DNA of 9,302 nt from Dactylosporangium sp. AC04546 (GTDB lineage Bacteria; Actinomycetota; Actinomycetes; Mycobacteriales; Micromonosporaceae): assembly GCF_022095675.1 (NCBI RefSeq), contig NZ_JAHYSG010000214.1:1-9302 (forward strand), given 5' to 3'. Positions 6,697-9,302 of this stretch are shown here, one piece after another. A program made the translations under genes and the position numbers. A model generated the notes under the pieces. It saw nothing but the letters and a program-made list of their open reading frames with translations. It made no database searches and was not told the DNA's origin. Each line of letters opens with the position of its first letter. The first letter of the stretch is position 1.

Positions 6697-7879
6697 GGCG
6701 GGCGTCGAGGAAGGCCTGTTCGGCGGCGTTGGCCGTGAGGTCGCGGGCGCGCCGGTACTCGCCGGCGGCCTCGGCGTCGCGGCCGACCCGCCGCAGGAGG
6801 TCGGCGCGGACCGCGGGCAGGTAGTGGTACCGCCGCATCCGCTCGTCCTCGCGCAGCGGCTCGAGCTCGGCGAGGGCCGCCCCGGGCCCGTGGACCTCGG
6901 CGAGCGCGACGGCCCGGTTGAGCGCGACGACCGGCGACGGCCACGCGTCGAGCAGGGCGTCGTAGAGCACAAGGATCTGCGGCCAGTCGGTGTCGGCCCA
7001 GGCCGGGGCGCTCGCGTGCAGGGTGGCGATCGCGGCCTGCAGCGCGAACCGCCCGGGCCGCCCGCCGCGCAGCGCGCCGACGACGAGCGCGTCGGCCTCG
7101 GCGATCGCCCGGCGGTCCCAGGCCGAGCGGTCCTGCTCCGACAGTCGCAGCAGGCGCCCGTCCGGCCCGGTCCGGGTGGCCCGCCGCGCGTGGTTGGCCA
7201 GCAGCAGCGCGAGCAGGCCGCGCACCTCCCGCTCGCGGGGCAGCAGCCGGTGCAGCAGCCGGGCGAGGTCCAGCGCCCGCCCGGCCAGGTCGTCGCGGGC
7301 CAGCACCGGCCCGTCCGGCGCGACGTGCCCCGTCGTGAAGAGGAGGTGTACCGCGGTCAGGGCCGCGTCGAGCCGCCCCGGCAGCTGCGCCGACGGCGGC
7401 ATCCGGAACGGGATCCGCGCCGCCGTGATCTTCTTCTTCGCCCGCGTGACGCGCGCCGCCATCGTGGCCTCGCCGACCAGGAACGCCTTGGCGATGTCGC
7501 CCGTCGGCACCCCGCACACCAGCCGCAGCACCAGCGCGACCTGCGCGTCCGGGCTCAGCGCCGGGTGGCAGCACAGGAAGATCAGCCGCAGCGGGTCCTC
7601 GCCGTCCGCGGAATCCGGCTCGACCAGCAGGTGCAGCCTGGCCCGCAGGGTCGCCGCCCGGCGCAGCGCGTCGAGCGCGTTGTGCCGGGCCGCCGTGACC
7701 AGCCACGCGCCCGGCCGCTCGGGGACGCCCTTCCGGGGCCAGTCGCGCAGCGCCGCGAGGTACGCGTCCTGCACACACTCCTCGGCGAGGTCGAGGTCGC
7801 GCGTGACGCGCACCGTCGCGGCGAGCACGGCGGCCCACTCGCGCCGGTGCGCGTCCTCGACGGCCTGCCGGACGGTCAT
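6680..7879 (-). CDS. ECF42-group RNA polymerase sigma factor with C-terminal TPR-like domain
   Basis: This 399-residue extracytoplasmic-function sigma factor is about twice the usual ECF length because of a C-terminal extension. The sigma-2 region lies at about 10-80 (REWAAVLAATVRVTRDLDLAEECVQDAY, residues 13-40, in which AEECVQDAY is the most typical block). Sigma-4 lies at about 105-155 with the helix-turn-helix GVPTGDIAKAFLVGEATMAA (123-142). The remainder (about 165-399) is helical, matching the DUF6596/TPR-like extension of the ECF42 group and containing WPSPVVALNRAVALAE (313-328). There is no anti-sigma gene nearby, which is normal for ECF42, where the extension is thought to control activity. 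Its ATG overlaps the DGPF gene stop by 3 bases (ATGA arrangement), so the two are translationally coupled. ECF42 genes are characteristically found with DGPF genes, which are also their likely targets. Confidence 0.93.
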   Translation of the reverse strand: MTVRQAVEDAHRREWAAVLAATVRVTRDLDLAEECVQDAYLAALRDWPRKGVPERPGAWLVTAARHNALDALRRAATLRARLHLLVEPDSADGEDPLRLIFLCCHPALSPDAQVALVLRLVCGVPTGDIAKAFLVGEATMAARVTRAKKKITAARIPFRMPPSAQLPGRLDAALTAVHLLFTTGHVAPDGPVLARDDLAGRALDLARLLHRLLPREREVRGLLALLLANHARRATRTGPDGRLLRLSEQDRSAWDRRAIAEADALVVGALRGGRPGRFALQAAIATLHASAPAWADTDWPQILVLYDALLDAWPSPVVALNRAVALAEVHGPGAALAELEPLREDERMRRYHYLPAVRADLLRRVGRDAEAAGEYRRARDLTANAAEQAFLDARLSELR

Positions 7880-8211
7880 TCCGTGAGCAGTGGTCGTACC
7901 TCGACCGCCCCGCTCATGATCGGCAGCAGCCGCGCGACGGCCACCGCCTGGTCGCGGTCGCTCGCCTCGATGACGAAGAACCCGGCGAGCACCTCCTTGC
8001 TCTCCAGGAACGGCCCGTCCGTGACCAGCCCGCCCTTGCGCACGGTCCGCGTCGTCCGGATGGGCTGCAGCGCCTGCTCGTTGACGACCCGCACGCCCAT
8101 GGCGGCGATCTGGTCACCGGCGGCCAGGTTGGCCTCCATGACCTCCGGCGGGATGTCCGCGACACCGCCGGGGAGCTCGGCTTCGTAGATGAGGATGGCG
8201 TACTGCGGCAT
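7876..8211 (-). CDS. YCII-related DGPF-domain protein
   Basis: This 111-residue protein has the ferredoxin-like YCII/DGPF fold, beginning MPQYAILIYE and carrying the name-giving motif in TDGPFLESKEVLAGFFVIEA (64-83; DGPF at 65-68). The exact biochemical role of the family is unknown. Members accompany and are regulated by ECF42 sigma factors. The frame is open further upstream to 8337, but those 42 extra residues are Arg-rich shadow sequence overlapping the reductase gene. A purine-rich GAGGGGA 7 nt before the ATG at 8211 supports the shorter start. It starts 14 nt after the reductase stop and ends inside the sigma factor start codon, so it is the middle gene of the operon. Confidence 0.93.
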   Translation of the reverse strand: MPQYAILIYEAELPGGVADIPPEVMEANLAAGDQIAAMGVRVVNEQALQPIRTTRTVRKGGLVTDGPFLESKEVLAGFFVIEASDRDQAVAVARLLPIMSGAVEVRPLLTE

Positions 8212-8225
8212 CCGCTGTTCCCCTC

Positions 8226-8846
8226 TCACCAGTTCCCGGTCTCGGGCCCCATCGCACCGTACTCGACGTCGCCGGCCCGCACGTACGTCACCGCGCTGAC
8301 CCCGTTCGCGGTGACCGTGCTGTCCGCGACCCTCCACCGATCGGGCACGGTACCGCCGCCGAAGAGCCGCTTCCCGCTGCCGAGCACGACGGGGAACGTC
8401 AGCAGGTGCAGCTCGTCGACCAGCCGATGCCGCAACAGCGTCTGCACGAACCCGCCGCTCCCATGGACCTGCAGCTCGCCGGTTCCCTTGAGCGCGGTGA
8501 GCTCATTGACGACGTCGTCCCCGATGAGCCGGGAGTTCTCCCACTCGAGGTGCCCGAGCGTGCGCGAGGCGACGTACTTGGGCATCCGGTTGAGCCGCGC
8601 CCCGATCGGATCGTCGTCCGCGGCGAGCGGCCAGGTGGCGGCGAAGATGTCGTACGTCCGCCGCCCGAGCACCAGCCCGTCGGCCCGCTGGACGAACCGC
8701 TCCATGTGCGCCAGCAGCGGCTCGTCGAAGTGGGGCACGGCCCACCCGCCGTGGCCGAACCCGTCCTGCCGATCCTCGTCCGCCCCACCGGGCCCCTGCA
8801 CCACCCCGTCCAACGTCATGAACGCCATCACGACCAGTTTCCCCAC
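8226..8846 (-). CDS. RibD_C / dihydrofolate reductase-family protein
   Basis: This is a 206-residue single-domain protein of the RibD C-terminal/DHFR-like superfamily, probably an NADPH-dependent reductase of unknown substrate. Visible blocks are MAFMTLDGVVQGPGG (7-21), ADGLVLGRRTYDIFAATWP (55-73), LQVHGSGGFVQTLLRHRLVDE (125-145, nucleotide-binding region; core HGSGG) and LTFPVVLGSGKRLF (149-162). The start is GTG at 8846, chosen because AGGAGG (8854-8859) lies 7 nt upstream; the frame continues open to an ATG at 8936 without family-like sequence, and that longer form would include the candidate promoter. It is the first gene of the ECF42 module. Such reductases are a recurring companion of DGPF proteins. 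It is not a housekeeping folA: key folate-site context is absent, and the family assignment rests on the RibD_C pattern. Confidence 0.9.
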   Translation of the reverse strand: MGKLVVMAFMTLDGVVQGPGGADEDRQDGFGHGGWAVPHFDEPLLAHMERFVQRADGLVLGRRTYDIFAATWPLAADDDPIGARLNRMPKYVASRTLGHLEWENSRLIGDDVVNELTALKGTGELQVHGSGGFVQTLLRHRLVDELHLLTFPVVLGSGKRLFGGGTVPDRWRVADSTVTANGVSAVTYVRAGDVEYGAMGPETGNW

Positions 8847-8853
8847 GACAAAA

Positions 8854-8859
8854 CCTCCT
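8854..8859 (-). promoter_or_regulatory. Consensus ribosome-binding site of the reductase gene
   Basis: On the minus strand this is a perfect AGGAGG, 7 nt before the GTG at 8846. It is the strongest Shine-Dalgarno sequence in the window and settles the GTG start over the upstream ATG at 8936. Confidence 0.9.
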
Positions 8860-8888
8860 GTAGCCCGAACGCTTCCACTGATCCCGGC

Positions 8889-8913
8889 GAACGAGCCCCA
8901 GAAGTTTTCGACA
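8889..8913 (-). promoter_or_regulatory. Candidate ECF42-dependent promoter of the reductase-DGPF-sigma operon
   Basis: On the minus strand TGTCGA (8913-8908) is followed after 14 nt by CGTTC (8893-8889). The ECF42 group is reported to recognise TGTCGA at -35 with a CGA/TC-like -10, as I recall it. The element stands 43 nt upstream of the GTG start and would give a leader of about 35-40 nt ending in a consensus ribosome-binding site. This implies autoregulation of the whole module. The motif is short, so the assignment leans on position and on the identity of the sigma factor. Confidence 0.6.
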
Positions 8914-8976
8914 ATCCCACCAAATTTTCTTCCCACCGGCGGCCGGGCGGTCGTTTAAATCAGATTTGTCCGCCCC

Positions 8977-9032
8977 CATGATCGTGGGAAACATCTGGTC
9001 GTCCTGGCAGCCAAATCCTTCCCACGATCATG
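8977..9032. repeat. Inverted repeat with perfect 14-bp arms and 28-nt loop
   Basis: The left arm CATGATCGTGGGAA (8977-8990) and right arm TTCCCACGATCATG (9019-9032) are exact reverse complements, separated by 28 nt. The 9-bp direct repeat GTCCGCCCC stands immediately left (8968-8976) and one base beyond the right arm (9034-9042). It could form a stable RNA hairpin or cruciform, be a two-site operator, or be a dispersed intergenic repeat. No coding capacity lies within it. Confidence 0.85.
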
Positions 9033-9059
9033 AGTCCGCCCCACGGACGCGCGGGCATG

Positions 9060-9085
9060 CAGACGGCAGGCGGCAGACGGCAGGC
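9060..9085. repeat. Short direct repeat, 14-bp period
   Basis: CAGACGGCAGGC occurs at 9060-9071 and again at 9074-9085, separated by GG, giving almost two units of a 14-bp tandem. No function is apparent. Confidence 0.75.
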
Positions 9086-9159
9086 AAGAGCGGACCGGAG
9101 CGACCGAGGGGGCCGAGGCGCCACGCCGATGCGATCAACCGGATTGGCAAGGACGCGTG

Positions 9160-9188
9160 GCCAGAAGCTGGCAACCTAGCTTCCTAGG
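9160..9188. other. Two adjacent small inverted repeats
   Basis: GCCAG-AAG-CTGGC (9160-9172) and CCTAG-CTTC-CTAGG (9175-9188) each give a 5-bp stem, and the loops/arms also share GAAGCT and AGCTTC, which could pair alternatively. No T-run follows. This could be a weak terminator or chance structure. Confidence 0.3.
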
Positions 9189-9221
9189 ACGTAAACGCGA
9201 CGTGCGCCAGGGCACCTTCGC

Positions 9222-9302
9222 GTGCGGGGCCGGAGTGCGGGGCCGGAGTGCGGGGCCGGAGTGCGGGGCCGGAGTGCGGGGCCGGGACTGTGGGGCCGGG
9301 AC
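9222..9302. repeat. 13-bp GC-rich tandem repeat array running off the window
   Basis: Four exact units of GTGCGGGGCCGGA start at 9222, 9235, 9248 and 9261. A fifth from 9274 changes to end in CCGGGAC, and a sixth variant, TGTGGGGCCGGGAC (9289-9302), is cut by the window edge. The period is not a multiple of three and no reading frame is supported through it, so it is an intergenic minisatellite-like array of unknown total length. Confidence 0.9.

Larger units (their letters stand above)
8847..9302. other. 456-bp non-coding region upstream of the ECF42 module
   Basis: No protein-like reading frame is supported here. From left to right the region holds the reductase gene's leader and candidate promoter, a relatively AT-rich stretch (about 8901-8970), a 14-bp-arm inverted repeat with flanking 9-bp direct repeats, a 14-bp direct repeat pair (9060-9085), two small adjacent hairpins (9160-9188), and a 13-bp tandem array reaching the window edge. 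I see no tRNA, rRNA or recognisable riboswitch. Confidence 0.75.

Noticed and set aside
6461..8188. 575-codon plus-strand open frame opposite the sigma factor and DGPF genes
   Set aside because: It has no recognisable domain and lies antisense to two clear genes; only the separate frame at 6505-6696 is a real plus-strand gene here.
8847..8936. Longer reductase start at 8936
   Set aside because: A perfect AGGAGG sits 7 nt before the GTG at 8846, and the upstream extension contains the candidate promoter.
8966..9187. 73-codon plus-strand open frame over the inverted repeat region
   Set aside because: No ribosome-binding site, no family pattern, and it runs through repeats and hairpins.
9222..9302. 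CRISPR array
   Set aside because: The units are contiguous 13-mers without spacers, so this is a simple tandem repeat.

Overview
The window is very GC-rich, has long overlapping shadow ORFs, uses GTG as well as ATG starts, and encodes actinobacterial protein families (DevR/DevS, DUF1918, ECF42). It is almost certainly chromosomal DNA of a high-GC actinomycete. A Micromonosporaceae-like organism is a guess only. Eight genes are supported, one of them cut by the left edge.

Layout. (1) 1-1673, + strand: 3' part of a CydC-type ABC exporter gene (cytochrome bd assembly). (2) 1773-4130, - strand: a two-gene operon of a DevR/DosR-type response regulator followed by a DevS/DosT-type double-GAF histidine kinase. 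(3) 4131-4383: a 253-bp divergent control region with two near-identical 33-bp repeats, each containing a core resembling the mycobacterial DosR box. (4) 4384-6696, + strand: an Acg/Rv3131-type nitroreductase-like protein, a zinc alcohol dehydrogenase and a small DUF1918 protein (family of Mycobacterium tuberculosis Rv0569/Rv2302). (5) 6680-8846, - strand: a three-gene ECF42 module, transcribed in the order RibD_C/DHFR-like reductase, DGPF/YCII protein, sigma factor with a C-terminal TPR-like extension. (6) 8847-9302: non-coding, with a likely ECF42 promoter, a long-arm inverted repeat and short tandem repeats running off the right edge.

How the parts fit. The left two thirds read as a low-oxygen/redox dormancy locus. 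The kinase keeps the residues that in DosS/DosT bind heme and contact its ligand. The regulator keeps the phosphorylation and DNA-contact residues of DosR. The boxes sit between the regulator and the nitroreductase gene. The three rightward genes match families found in DosR-type regulons elsewhere. CydC next door serves the high-affinity oxidase, which suits the same physiology, although no box links it directly. The ECF42 module is an independent, probably autoregulated unit that converges on, and overlaps by 17 bp, the DUF1918 gene.

The most interesting signals are the paired DosR-like boxes with one placed about 42 bp upstream of an apparently leaderless regulator start, the DosT-like heme pocket, the candidate ECF42 promoter, and the repeat-rich right end.
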